A DNA stretch of 64,000 bases from CAVVKW01 sp963749035 (GTDB lineage: Bacteria; Verrucomicrobiota; Verrucomicrobiia; Chthoniobacterales; JAATET01), in the NCBI GenBank assembly GCA_963749035.1, contig CAVVKW010000004.1, positions 1,240,001 through 1,304,000 of the forward strand, written 5' to 3'. Positions 7,792 to 16,580 of this stretch are shown in pieces (positions within the stretch are counted from its first letter, which is position 1; each line of letters starts with the position of its first letter). The translations under genes and the position numbers were made by a program. The notes beneath the pieces were generated by a model. That model did no database searches, was not told where the DNA came from, and saw only the letters and a program-made list of their open reading frames with translations.

Positions 7792-9624
7792 ATGCAATTT
7801 CTTATCGCCGAGACTTCACCCGCCGCCAATCGCAAGACCCCCACTCGCGCCGAAGTCGCCTCCACCGACACGTGGGACCTCACTCCCCTCTTCCCGGACG
7901 ACGCCGCTTGGGAGACCGAGTTCCAGTCACTCCAGGCCGACTATCCTGGCATCACCGAGTTCCGCGGTCACCTCGGAGAATCCGTCGAGACGCTCCACCG
8001 CGCTCTCGAATTCGAGAAGTCCATCGACCTCCGCATCGAGTCGCTAAATCAATACGTCGCCCTCCGCACCACCGAGGACAGCTCCGACTCCGGTTCACTC
8101 GCCCGCGAGGCCCGCTTCCAGTCGGCCCTCGTCCACCTCGCCGAAGCCTTCTCGTTCCTCGCACCTGAACTCCAAGCCATCGACGACGCCACCTTCGACG
8201 CTTGGCTCCAGGAACCTCTCCTCGCCGACTGGCAGATCCAGCTCAAAAAACTCCGCCGCCTCAAGCCCCACACCCTTTCGCCCAGCGAAGAACGCCTCCT
8301 CGCCCTCGCGTCCGGCGCACTCAGCGGCCACCAGGAGACCTTCTCCCAGCTCACGAACGTCGACATGAAATTCGGCTCCATCACCGACGCCGAAGGTCGC
8401 GAGATCGAGCTGACCCAGAGCTCCTTCTCCTCCCTCCTCAACAAAAAGGACCCCGCCATTCGTCGCGAAGCCTTCCATAAATTTTACGACGAATTCTCCG
8501 ACCACAAGTTCACGCTCGCGTCCTCCCTCGCCAGCTCCGTCCGCACCGACGTCTTCCAGTCCCGCGCCCGGAATTACCCCTCCGCCCGCGAAGCGGCCCT
8601 CTTCCGCGACGACGTCCCCGTCTCGGTGTATGACAATCTCATCACCGCTGTTCGGAGCAAACTCCCCGTCCTGCACCGTTACTACGCCCTCCGGAAGCGC
8701 ATCCTCGGCCTCGACGAGATCCACCACTACGACACCTACGTCCCACTCGTCTCCGAAATCGAGACCGACATCCCGTGGGATGGAGCCGTTGACCGTGTCC
8801 TCTCCGCCGTCCGCCCACTCGGAGACGACTACGTCGCCACCCTCGGCCACGGCCTCCGCGACGGACGCTGGTGCGACCGCTACGAGAACAAAGGCAAACG
8901 CTCCGGCGCCTTCAGCTACGGCACCTACACGAGCCCGCCTTACATCATGATGAACTACAAGGCCGACGTCTTCTCCGACGTTTACACCCTCGCTCACGAG
9001 GCCGGCCACTCGATGCACACTTGGTTTTCCACCCGCGCCCAAAGTTACCAAAACTACCACTACCCGATCTTCCTCGCGGAAGTCGCCTCCACCTTCAACG
9101 AGATGCTCCTCACCAAGCACCTCCTCGACGAGAACGCCGACGATCCCCGCATGAAGGCCTACCTCGTCAGTCGGCAGATCGACGATCTTCGCGGCACCCT
9201 CTTCCGCCAGACGATGTTCGCCGAGTTCGAGCGCGAGATTCACGCCATCGAAGAACGCGGCGACGCCCTCACGCTCGAGAGCATGCAGGCCACCTACCAA
9301 GGCCTGCTCGACGCCTACTTCGGGCCGAACTTCGCGCTCGACGCCGAGCTGCAGCTCGAGTGCCTCCGTATCCCGCACTTCTACAGCGCGTTCTACGTTT
9401 ACAAATACGCCACCGGCATCAGCGCCGCCGTCGCGCTCAGCCAGCAGGTTCTCGAGACCGGCGACGCCGCCCGCTACCTCGACTTCCTCAAGAGCGGCGG
9501 CAGCCGCTTCCCGATCGACACGCTCGAGACCGCCGGCATCGACATGCGCACCCCGGCCCCGATCGACGCCGCCCTCGAACTCTTCGACCAACGCGTCACC
9601 GAGCTCGAAACTTTCATGGCCTGA
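7792..9624 (+). CDS. pepF: Oligoendopeptidase F (M3B metallopeptidase)
   Basis: 610-residue cytoplasmic zinc peptidase that degrades oligopeptides. The HExxH zinc motif is intact in TLAHEAGHSMHTWFS (about residue 400), with the downstream Glu in FLAEVASTFNEML. The N-terminal all-helical lid (DLTPLFPDDAAWETEF, SLNQYVALRTTEDSSD) and the C-terminal segment (YKYATGISAAVALSQQVL) match the M3B family end to end. Length is normal for the family. No signal peptide. Codon third positions are strongly G/C, like the neighbours. Confidence 0.95.
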   Translation: MQFLIAETSPAANRKTPTRAEVASTDTWDLTPLFPDDAAWETEFQSLQADYPGITEFRGHLGESVETLHRALEFEKSIDLRIESLNQYVALRTTEDSSDSGSLAREARFQSALVHLAEAFSFLAPELQAIDDATFDAWLQEPLLADWQIQLKKLRRLKPHTLSPSEERLLALASGALSGHQETFSQLTNVDMKFGSITDAEGREIELTQSSFSSLLNKKDPAIRREAFHKFYDEFSDHKFTLASSLASSVRTDVFQSRARNYPSAREAALFRDDVPVSVYDNLITAVRSKLPVLHRYYALRKRILGLDEIHHYDTYVPLVSEIETDIPWDGAVDRVLSAVRPLGDDYVATLGHGLRDGRWCDRYENKGKRSGAFSYGTYTSPPYIMMNYKADVFSDVYTLAHEAGHSMHTWFSTRAQSYQNYHYPIFLAEVASTFNEMLLTKHLLDENADDPRMKAYLVSRQIDDLRGTLFRQTMFAEFEREIHAIEERGDALTLESMQATYQGLLDAYFGPNFALDAELQLECLRIPHFYSAFYVYKYATGISAAVALSQQVLETGDAARYLDFLKSGGSRFPIDTLETAGIDMRTPAPIDAALELFDQRVTELETFMA

Positions 9625-9632
9625 CGGTTCTT

Positions 9633-9773
9633 ACGCGAAGGCGCGAAGGCGCGAAGAATTCGATACAGGCCGTTTCTCACGCCGAGCCGCAGAGGACCGG
9701 GTTCAATAAGACTCCGCAGCTCCGCGCCCCGGCGCGAACCGCTGTATTTCTTCGCGTCTTCGCGCCTTCGCGT
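9633..9773. repeat. 24-bp intergenic inverted repeat with internal CGCGAAGG iterations
   Basis: Between convergent pepF and speA. Left arm 9633-9656 is made of iterations of GCGAAGGC; right arm 9750-9773 is its reverse complement with one mismatch (...CTTCGCGCCTTCGCGT). The arms enclose 93 bp. The module resembles mobile palindromic (REP/MITE-like) elements and could also act as a bidirectional terminator. No ORF is visible between the arms. Confidence 0.65.
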
Positions 9774-9811
9774 GAGGCACCTTCATTCTCCCCGCCTCCG
9801 CGGGAAGAACG

Positions 9812-11722
9812 TCACTCGTCCAGCGTCAAATACGTGTAGCTCCCGAGCACTTTCTCGTAGCTCTTGAGCAAACGCATCGCCTCGTTCGGCTTCAGCCGGT
9901 CGGTCTTGATCGCCGCGTCCGTCTGCGTCTTCATGCGCCGCGTCAGCTCCTTCGTGTCCCACTGCGTCAGCGACAATACCTGCCCGACCGTGCTCCCCTC
10001 TAACACCTCTTCGACGTAATACCCGCTGTCTTCGTCCTCATCCAGGAAGACGTGCATCTCGTTTACTCGACCGAACAAGTTGTGCATGTCGCCCATGATG
10101 TCCTGGTAGGCGCCGGTCAGGAAAAATCCGATGTAATACGGCTTCCCGGGCTCCCACCGGTGCAGTGGCAGCGTCTCCTTCACGTCCTGAAGGTCGATAA
10201 ATTTGCTGACCTTGCCGTCCGAGTCGCACGTGATGTCGACCAGCGTCCCGTTCCGATCCGGCAATTCCTTCAGCCGATGAATCGGCATCACTGGAAAAAG
10301 CTGCCCCAGTGCCCAGTGATCCAGCAACGACTGAAAAACCGAGAAATTGCACAGATACTGGTCGCCCAACGCGACCTCCATGTCCTTCACCTCCTCGGGC
10401 ACGTATCGCGCCCCGCGAAACGCCTCGACGATGTCCTCCGCGATCTCCCAGTAGATCGTCTCCACCTTCGCCTTCGCCCGCAAATCCAACAGACCCAGAT
10501 CGAACATCGACTGCGCCCGGTCCCGGATCTCCTGCGCGTCGTGCAAATTCTCGAGCCGATTCTTCCGACCAAGATTTTCGTAGATCTCGACCATGTCGTG
10601 CACCGGATCCGGGTCCCCTTCGTCCGCAACGACTTTCTCGTGATCGCCACTTTTCTCGATCGACCCAAACGCCTCGACCACCAGCACCGAGTGGTGCGCC
10701 ACCAACGCCCGCCCGCTCTCGCTCACGATCGTGGGATGCGCCACCTCTTCCGCGTCGCAGATCTCCTGGATCGAGGCCACGATGTCGCGCGCGTATTCGT
10801 TCAGCGAATAATTGGTCGAACTGTCAAACGTCGTCCGCGATCCGTCGTAGTCGACGCCCAGCCCGCCCCCCACGTCCAGGTAGCCCAACTCGTGGTTCAT
10901 CTTCTTGAGCTTGGCGTAGAATCGCGCCGCTTCCCGCGTCGCCCGCTTGATCGTCCGAATGTCCGGCACCTGCGACCCGACGTGAAAGTGGATCAGTTTC
11001 AGCGCGTCCGCCATGCCCGCCTCGTGCAGCATGTCGCTCGCCGTCACCAGATCCGCCGTCGACAAGCCGAACTTCGCGTTCTCTCCGCCGCTCGTCGCCC
11101 ACTTCCCCGCTCCCTTCGACAGCAACCGCACCCGCAAACCGATCATCGGCTCGACCTTTGCCGCCGCCGCGACCTTCAGAATGTGCGTCAACTCCTCGAG
11201 CTTCTCGACCACGAGAATCACCTGCTTGCCCAGCCGCCGCCCCATCAGCGCCATTCGGATCAATTCCGTATCCTTGTAACCATTGCAAATGATCAGACTC
11301 TCCGGGTCCGTGTGCATCGCCAGCCCCGCCATCAGCTCCGGCTTGCTCCCGGCCTCCAGCCCGAAGTGGTAGTCCTTCCCCCCGTCCAGAATCTCCTCCA
11401 CGACCTCGCGGAGCTGGTTGACCTTGATCGGAAACACCCCCCGGTAGTGGTTTCCGTAACCCTCCCCCGCGATCGCTTCGGCGAACGCCTTGTTCACCGT
11501 CTCGACCCGGTGCCGCAGCAGATCCTGAAATCGGATCACCATCGGAAAGGCCAAATCCCGTCCCCTCGCTTCCTCGACGAGTTCCATCATGTCGATCGAT
11601 TCCTTCTTCTTCCCGGTCGGCAACACCGCCACGTTCCCCTTGGAATTAACGCGAAAATACCCGCCCCCCCAACGATCAACGTTATAGAGGGCGGTCGCAT
11701 CTACGGGGCCAAAGTCGGACAT
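9812..11722 (-). CDS. speA: Biosynthetic arginine decarboxylase
   Basis: 636-residue PLP-dependent fold-III decarboxylase making agmatine from arginine, the entry to polyamine synthesis. PLP lysine in RGVFPIKVNQ (about residue 100), GLEAGSKPELMAG, the substrate-loop region GGGLGVDYDGS, and the C-terminal catalytic Cys region VDITCDSDG. Length and motif order match SpeA, not the shorter ornithine or diaminopimelate decarboxylases. ATG 11722 is chosen because MSDFGPVDATALYNVDRWG is the usual SpeA N-terminus. Neighbours are unrelated; it is probably monocistronic. Confidence 0.95.
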   Translation of the reverse strand: MSDFGPVDATALYNVDRWGGGYFRVNSKGNVAVLPTGKKKESIDMMELVEEARGRDLAFPMVIRFQDLLRHRVETVNKAFAEAIAGEGYGNHYRGVFPIKVNQLREVVEEILDGGKDYHFGLEAGSKPELMAGLAMHTDPESLIICNGYKDTELIRMALMGRRLGKQVILVVEKLEELTHILKVAAAAKVEPMIGLRVRLLSKGAGKWATSGGENAKFGLSTADLVTASDMLHEAGMADALKLIHFHVGSQVPDIRTIKRATREAARFYAKLKKMNHELGYLDVGGGLGVDYDGSRTTFDSSTNYSLNEYARDIVASIQEICDAEEVAHPTIVSESGRALVAHHSVLVVEAFGSIEKSGDHEKVVADEGDPDPVHDMVEIYENLGRKNRLENLHDAQEIRDRAQSMFDLGLLDLRAKAKVETIYWEIAEDIVEAFRGARYVPEEVKDMEVALGDQYLCNFSVFQSLLDHWALGQLFPVMPIHRLKELPDRNGTLVDITCDSDGKVSKFIDLQDVKETLPLHRWEPGKPYYIGFFLTGAYQDIMGDMHNLFGRVNEMHVFLDEDEDSGYYVEEVLEGSTVGQVLSLTQWDTKELTRRMKTQTDAAIKTDRLKPNEAMRLLKSYEKVLGSYTYLTLDE

Positions 11723-11796
11723 GGGACCGCGAATTAACTACGCCTCCCCCGCCTTGTCCAATCCTACAGGCCCCGGCGTCTTGCCGAGGCCACCGA

Positions 11797-12912
11797 TCAT
11801 CCCGGCACCGCCAAGCCCCACCGGTCGGCGACTTCCCTCAACTCCTCGTCCACACCCCACTGGTCCGCCGTCACCTCGCCCGAAAACCCCGCGCTCGCAC
11901 CCTTCAATTTCATGCACCCGGTGTTATCTCCGATCTCCGCAATCAGCGCCAAATCCTCCGCACTCAGGGTCACGTCCGGGATTCCCGCCAGCTCTTCCGC
12001 CTTCCGCCGGATCGTCTTCGCCCGATCACCCGGCTCTTGAATCAGCGTCGGCGCCACGCACGCCACCGCCGGCTGCTGAAGATCCCAGACGCACGCCAGC
12101 TGCAGCATCGTCAGGCCGTGCCGATCCGCCACCGGCCGCAGCCGCTCGATCTTTTCGTTCCCCACCTCGACCCAGCCCTCCGGTCGAAACGTCCGGTGAT
12201 CCCTCGGCGCAAAATCGTGTCCCGGCTTCACGTCATCGTGAAACAACCCACCGTAATCCACGACCCGCGTCAGAATCTTCGTCCCCGTCTTCTCCGCGGC
12301 CGGCAGACACAGACTACCCGGCCAAGGCTCGAGCGGATTGAGGATCACCATCGCCCAATCGATCAATCCCTCGAACCGCTCCAGACACCGCACCACGTCC
12401 AACGTAAACCCGTTCGCCGGCCCCGGCGCCACGCCGAGCTGCGTCGCCAGTCCCGCCTCCTTCAGCGCCGCCATCCCGTCCCAGACCGCCTCGCTCCCAT
12501 ATCCCTCCGCGTCCGGATTGTGCAACAGCAGCAGGTCAAATGCCTCGACCCCGCAGCGTTCCAGCGAGCGCTCCGTCGCCATCCGCAAATACTCCGCGCA
12601 GCCGTCCGCTTTTCGCAACGCCGCGTTCGTGAATCTCGGAAAACCCTTCGACCCCTCCCGCTCACCGTTGTAAAAATCGTGCCCGACCGCCCCGACCAGG
12701 CAGTAGCTTTCCCGCGGGATGTCCGCCAGCGCCCGACCCAGTAAAATGTCCGCCTCCCCGGCCCCGTAAACGTCCGCCGTGATAAACGTCCGCACCCCCG
12801 CGTCGTAGGCGTGCCGCACGAGTCCCATGTAGTCCTCGTCTTCCTGTGGCACCCCGTAGTGCATGAATCGCCCGCCACTCCACATCCCAAAAGCTGATTT
12901 CGTCAGTTGCAT
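11797..12912 (-). CDS. Aldo/keto reductase-like protein
   Basis: 371 residues from ATG 12912 (MQLTKSAFGMWSGGRFM). The frame runs 110 codons further upstream but that part overlaps the divergent gene and looks like antisense of it. AKR features: DAGVRTFITADVYGAGEADILLG (active-site Asp/Tyr region), ERSLERCGVEAFDLLLLHNPD, GVAPGPANG, and the C-terminal LACVWDLQQPAVACVAPTLIQEP, where NADP-binding residues would sit. Closest in style to the D-threo-aldose 1-dehydrogenase-like AKRs. Substrate unknown. Confidence 0.82.
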   Translation of the reverse strand: MQLTKSAFGMWSGGRFMHYGVPQEDEDYMGLVRHAYDAGVRTFITADVYGAGEADILLGRALADIPRESYCLVGAVGHDFYNGEREGSKGFPRFTNAALRKADGCAEYLRMATERSLERCGVEAFDLLLLHNPDAEGYGSEAVWDGMAALKEAGLATQLGVAPGPANGFTLDVVRCLERFEGLIDWAMVILNPLEPWPGSLCLPAAEKTGTKILTRVVDYGGLFHDDVKPGHDFAPRDHRTFRPEGWVEVGNEKIERLRPVADRHGLTMLQLACVWDLQQPAVACVAPTLIQEPGDRAKTIRRKAEELAGIPDVTLSAEDLALIAEIGDNTGCMKLKGASAGFSGEVTADQWGVDEELREVADRWGLAVPG

Positions 12913-13029
12913 GAGCCCACCACTATCCCGCTTCCCCGCTCCCGCCGCAAGTTCCGGGGACCCAACTCCTGCCTCCCACGCGAATTCGTTGCATCTCTCC
13001 GCCACCGGCGCACACTCACCACCGTCCGC

Positions 13030-14376
13030 ATGAATCCGCTCCGCCCTTCCGTGCTTCTGCTCGCGCTCCTCGTCACCTCCGTTTTCGCGGAGCCCACGGA
13101 TGCCCCGGTCGAGTCCCCCGCCCCGCCGAAGACCGTTCCTGATAGCGTCGTCATCGACCCGACCGGAGGTCCGCCGGACGAGCAAATTACCGCCCGCCTC
13201 GCCGACATCTTTTCTCAGCTCGAGGACCTCGCCGAGATTCAAGTCGAATCCGCCGCCGGCGTCGTCACCCTCAGCGGATCCGTTCCTGGCAACCGCTCCG
13301 CCGACGAAGCCCTCGCCCTTGCCCGCAAAGTCGATGGCGTCGTTTACGTGCGTAGCCGCATCGAAGAAGCCACGGAAGTCTCCGCCCGCGTCTCCCCCGC
13401 GATGGCCCGCCTCCGGGAGATCGGTAACCGCACCGTCCAGCTCCTCCCCGTCATCGGCGTCACGCTCCTCGTCATTCTCGCCTTCTATTTTTTAGGCAGC
13501 CTGCTCTCCCGCAGCAGCGCCATCTTTCGCCTATTCGGATTCAGCGATCTCGCCAGCGCCCTCATCCGCCGGGTTATCCGCACCGTCATCGTCGGACTCG
13601 GCATCCTGATCGCGCTCGAAATACTCGACGCCACCGCCGTCGTCGGCGCGGTCCTCGGCATCGCGGGCGTCGCCGGTGTCGCCCTCGGCTTCGCCTTCCG
13701 AAACATCGTCGAGAATTACCTCGCCGGCATCCTCCTCAGCACCCGCAACCCCTTCAACATCGGCGACCACGTCGAGATCGATGGCTCCAACGGCAAGGTC
13801 GCCCGCCTCACCTCCCGCGACACCGTTCTCATGACGCTCGACGGCAACCACCTCCGCATCCCCAACAGCGCCGTCATCAACCAGACGCTGATCAATTTCA
13901 CCCGCAATCCGCTGCGGCGTTTCCACTTCGCCGTCGGCGTCTCCGTCGATCTCGACCTCAACGACGCCCGCCGCGTCGGCATGGAAACCCTGAAAGCAAT
14001 GCGCGGAGTTCTCGCCGATCCCCCACCCATGATTCTCGTCGAAGAGCTCGGGGACAGCACCGTCAACCTCCGCTTCTTCGGCTGGATCGATCAGACCCAC
14101 AGCGACTTCCTCAAGTCGCGCAGCGAAGCGATTCGCATGATCAAAAGCGCGTTCGACGAAGCCGACATCGAGATGCCCGAGCCGATCTATCGCGTCCACC
14201 TCCGCGACAACACCGCCCCGCTCGAGACAAGTCTCGAGCCCGAGCCCCGACCAAAGAAACATCCCACCGAGCGACCCGACCCAGCCCAAGCCGACGTCGG
14301 TGCCGACGACACCATCGACAAACAGGTCGCCGCCGACCTCGAGCAATCCGAAGAGCCCAACCTCCTCGACCGGTAG
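13030..14376 (+). CDS. Mechanosensitive channel, MscS family, with N-terminal BON domain
   Basis: 448 residues. ATG 13030 gives a signal peptide (MNPLRPSVLLLALLVTSVFA). Then a periplasmic BON domain (about residues 55-120; VESAAGVVTLSGSVPGNRSADEAL), three or four membrane helices, the pore-lining TM3 (AVLGIAGVAGVALGFAFRNIVENYLAG) and the MscS beta domain (NIGDHVEIDGSNGKVARL, IPNSAVINQTLINFTRNP). The acidic C-terminal tail is low complexity. It opens under membrane tension and releases osmolytes. The BON fusion may tether the channel to the outer membrane or cell wall. Divergent from the aldo/keto reductase gene. Confidence 0.92.
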   Translation: MNPLRPSVLLLALLVTSVFAEPTDAPVESPAPPKTVPDSVVIDPTGGPPDEQITARLADIFSQLEDLAEIQVESAAGVVTLSGSVPGNRSADEALALARKVDGVVYVRSRIEEATEVSARVSPAMARLREIGNRTVQLLPVIGVTLLVILAFYFLGSLLSRSSAIFRLFGFSDLASALIRRVIRTVIVGLGILIALEILDATAVVGAVLGIAGVAGVALGFAFRNIVENYLAGILLSTRNPFNIGDHVEIDGSNGKVARLTSRDTVLMTLDGNHLRIPNSAVINQTLINFTRNPLRRFHFAVGVSVDLDLNDARRVGMETLKAMRGVLADPPPMILVEELGDSTVNLRFFGWIDQTHSDFLKSRSEAIRMIKSAFDEADIEMPEPIYRVHLRDNTAPLETSLEPEPRPKKHPTERPDPAQADVGADDTIDKQVAADLEQSEEPNLLDR

Positions 14377-14402
14377 AACCGGACCCTCCGGGCCCGAACA
14401 CC

Positions 14403-14846
14403 CTACCCCCCCTCATCCCCCTCATTTCCAGACGACCCAAAAAGATCGTCCTCCCGCGCTTCGACAGCCACGACGTCCCGCGAAAACAACGGGTCCTCGA
14501 TGAGGCAAATGCGGTGATGACCGAAGAACGCCGCCTCGCTCGCCTCGCACTCCCGGGTCACGACCTTCAGCAACGGTTTACCGTCGTTCGGATCGACGAA
14601 CCCGCGGATCACGCCGCCACCCGGCACCTCGTCCCACACCAGCTCCCCGGTGTTTCGCGAACGTTCCGCGTAGCGGCTGGCCGGCACGTCCACCAGTGCG
14701 CCACCCTTTCGCTTCCACCAGCCAAGCGACTCCTGCCGCGCGAAACCCGCCCAGACCAGCCGCTCCGACCGACCCTCCGCCAGCCAACACCCCACCGCTC
14801 GCCCCGGCATGAATCGCCGGTCGTCGACTTCAAATCGCGCGCACAT
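14403..14846 (-). CDS. Small protein beginning MCARF, possibly a divergent SRAP/HMCES-like protein
   Basis: 147 residues from ATG 14846. The N-terminus Met-Cys-Ala-Arg-Phe recalls the SRAP (YedK/HMCES) family, whose Cys2 forms a covalent link with abasic sites, and VPASRYAERS sits where that family has a NARxET segment. However, the length is about 50-70 residues short and the RCL(I/V)P...GFYEW block is not seen. I therefore treat it as unassigned with a speculative SRAP link. It shares the strand and is 83 bp downstream of the antiporter gene. The frame remains open far upstream across the antiporter, but that is an antisense-frame artefact. Confidence 0.5.
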   Translation of the reverse strand: MCARFEVDDRRFMPGRAVGCWLAEGRSERLVWAGFARQESLGWWKRKGGALVDVPASRYAERSRNTGELVWDEVPGGGVIRGFVDPNDGKPLLKVVTRECEASEAAFFGHHRICLIEDPLFSRDVVAVEAREDDLFGSSGNEGDEGG

Positions 14847-14929
14847 CGTCCGCCCACGATATCCATACCGCTCAAGATGCAACCCCCAACCTCCGCAACC
14901 CGCCCCCGCGGCGACCCGCAGACGCACGG

Positions 14930-16132
14930 CTACGCCGACCCCGGCTCCGACTTCGCCAGCAGCTTGGCAAACGGATTCGCCGTCACGCCGTGCAGCAAAA
15001 TACTCAGCAAGATCGTCGCCACGACCGCCTCCGCGACCACCGCCTGCCCCGGCAAGTCCGCTTCGAGAAACAACACCAGAAAGACGACGCTCGCTAATCC
15101 CCGCGGGCCAAACCACCCGAGAAATAGCCGCTTCGGCCAGGAAATTTCTAACCCCATGAGTGCGAGCGCGACCGGCCCCATCCGCAGCACCGTCAAACTC
15201 AGCAGCGCGTAAACGAACGCCGCCCACCCGCAGTTCTCGAGGTAAAGACCAAACACAACTGCGCCGAACAACGTCCACGTAATCATCGACATCACGTTTC
15301 CCGTCCCCTCCGCCGCTTCGAGCAGCGCATCCTTGTGACCGTGGTTCATCGCCCCGAAGAGCAATCCACCGCAGAAGCTCGCGATGAACCCACTCCCGCC
15401 CAACAACTGACCCGCCGCGAACGCCGCAAACGCCACGCCCACCGCGAGCACCTGCCGCCACACCGGCGGGATCCGATCCGGCGAACCCGCCAACCGAATC
15501 CCCCACACGCACAACCACGTCACTCCCAGCCCGACGGCCAAGCCGATTCCCACCTGCTTCGCAAACAACTCGAATCCAAGCGCGACCGGACCGCTCTCGC
15601 CGGTCGCCTCGGTCGCCAGCGCAAGGAACAACGTCAACACCGGCACGCAGATCCCGTCGTTCAGCCCGCTCTCCACGTCGAGTCCCTCCCGCAGCTCCGC
15701 CGGCACCTTTGGATTCGAGATCACCGCCTGCCCCAGGGCAGCGTCCGTCGGCGCGAGGATCACCGCCAGCAACGCACATTCGGATAAACCAAGGCTCGGG
15801 AACATCAATCGCGCCACGCCGAACCCCGCCAGAATGGTCAGCGGCAGCCCGATCACCAGCATCCGCTCCGGAATGCGGAACGACCGCCGCACCACCTTCA
15901 GATCCGCGCACGCCGCGTCGCTGAAAAGCACCAGCGCCAGGGTCAACTCCGCCAGCACTCTCAGCTCCTCCGCGCCGACCTCCGCCTGCAACCAATCCAG
16001 GTTCGACGGTCCGATCAACCACCCAAGCGCCACGAAAAGAATCGGCCCCGACAATGGCATCCGCGCAATCCGCCCGGCGACCAGCGCGTAGAGAAACAAA
16101 CAGACGGCAAAAATTAGCAACTGAAGTTCCAT
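14930..16132 (-). CDS. Cation:proton antiporter, CPA1/NhaP type
   Basis: 400 residues with about 12 hydrophobic segments; ATG 16132 (MELQLLIFAVCLFLYALV) starts directly in TM1. Signature segment GLSECALLAVILAPTDAALGQAVISNPKVP (Thr-Asp pair of CPA antiporters) and the downstream DVESGLNDGICVPV (Asn-Asp ion-binding pair) are intact, so an electroneutral Na+ or K+/H+ exchanger is likely. There is no cytosolic RCK or UspA tail. It exchanges monovalent cations for protons across the inner membrane. Confidence 0.9.
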   Translation of the reverse strand: MELQLLIFAVCLFLYALVAGRIARMPLSGPILFVALGWLIGPSNLDWLQAEVGAEELRVLAELTLALVLFSDAACADLKVVRRSFRIPERMLVIGLPLTILAGFGVARLMFPSLGLSECALLAVILAPTDAALGQAVISNPKVPAELREGLDVESGLNDGICVPVLTLFLALATEATGESGPVALGFELFAKQVGIGLAVGLGVTWLCVWGIRLAGSPDRIPPVWRQVLAVGVAFAAFAAGQLLGGSGFIASFCGGLLFGAMNHGHKDALLEAAEGTGNVMSMITWTLFGAVVFGLYLENCGWAAFVYALLSLTVLRMGPVALALMGLEISWPKRLFLGWFGPRGLASVVFLVLFLEADLPGQAVVAEAVVATILLSILLHGVTANPFAKLLAKSEPGSA

Positions 16133-16266
16133 ACGATGGCTTCGCCAGACTGAACCCCCCACCAATTTTCCGACAACCCCAAAACTCCACCCACCGCCAG
16201 TCCTTCGGTCGACTTATTGAACCACCCGGGCGGCATTCCGCTACCAAACCGAGCCCGAGCATCACC

Positions 16267-16300
16267 CGGTCTGCTCCACGTCCGCCGAAGGAGCAGACCG
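16267..16300. repeat. Perfect 11-bp inverted repeat
   Basis: CGGTCTGCTCC (16267-16277) and GGAGCAGACCG (16290-16300) separated by 12 nt. It lies upstream of the antiporter gene and has no T-tract, so an operator or RNA structure is more likely than a terminator. Confidence 0.6.
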
Positions 16301-16420
16301 CCGTCCCCGGTGGCGGACTGCAGATAGCAGCTCCCGAGGAACGTCGTAACTCCAGACTCGCGAAGCCCCCCCCTTGCCTTCAACTCGAACATCGTGAACG
16401 GATAACCGAAAATTTTCTGA

Positions 16421-16451
16421 TTGACGGTTCAACTGCGTGGGTGCTTATTGT
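16421..16451 (+). promoter_or_regulatory. Candidate promoter of the PEP-CTERM gene
   Basis: TTGACG at 16421-16426 and TATTGT at 16446-16451 with a 19-bp spacer, about 130 bp upstream of the ATG at 16581. The spacer is longer than ideal. It is supported only by motif similarity. Confidence 0.3.
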
Positions 16452-16580
16452 GTTACGTCGCAAAAGGAAGATTTCCTCCCCTGATACCCCTCCCAGGCGT
16501 CCTTGGGATCAATCGACCTTTAGTTCGAGCTATCCGAGCTATCGATACCGACAACTCAAACGCAGCCCCCCAAAACTACC

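Larger units (their letters stand above)
16133..16580. other. 448-bp intergenic region between antiporter and PEP-CTERM gene
   Basis: No credible gene. It holds the hairpin at 16267-16300 and a possible sigma70-type promoter at 16421-16451 reading toward the PEP-CTERM gene. The small ORFs here have no recognisable domain or coding bias. Confidence 0.6.

Noticed and set aside
8095..9591. 498-codon minus-strand frame inside pepF
   Set aside because: Antisense of an intact pepF with Glu/Val/Gly-rich composition; no homologue-like motif.
14403..16265. 620-codon minus-strand frame covering the antiporter
   Set aside because: Only its last 147 codons (from 14846) look like a gene; the rest is a shifted frame of the antiporter, Arg/Gly-rich without motif.
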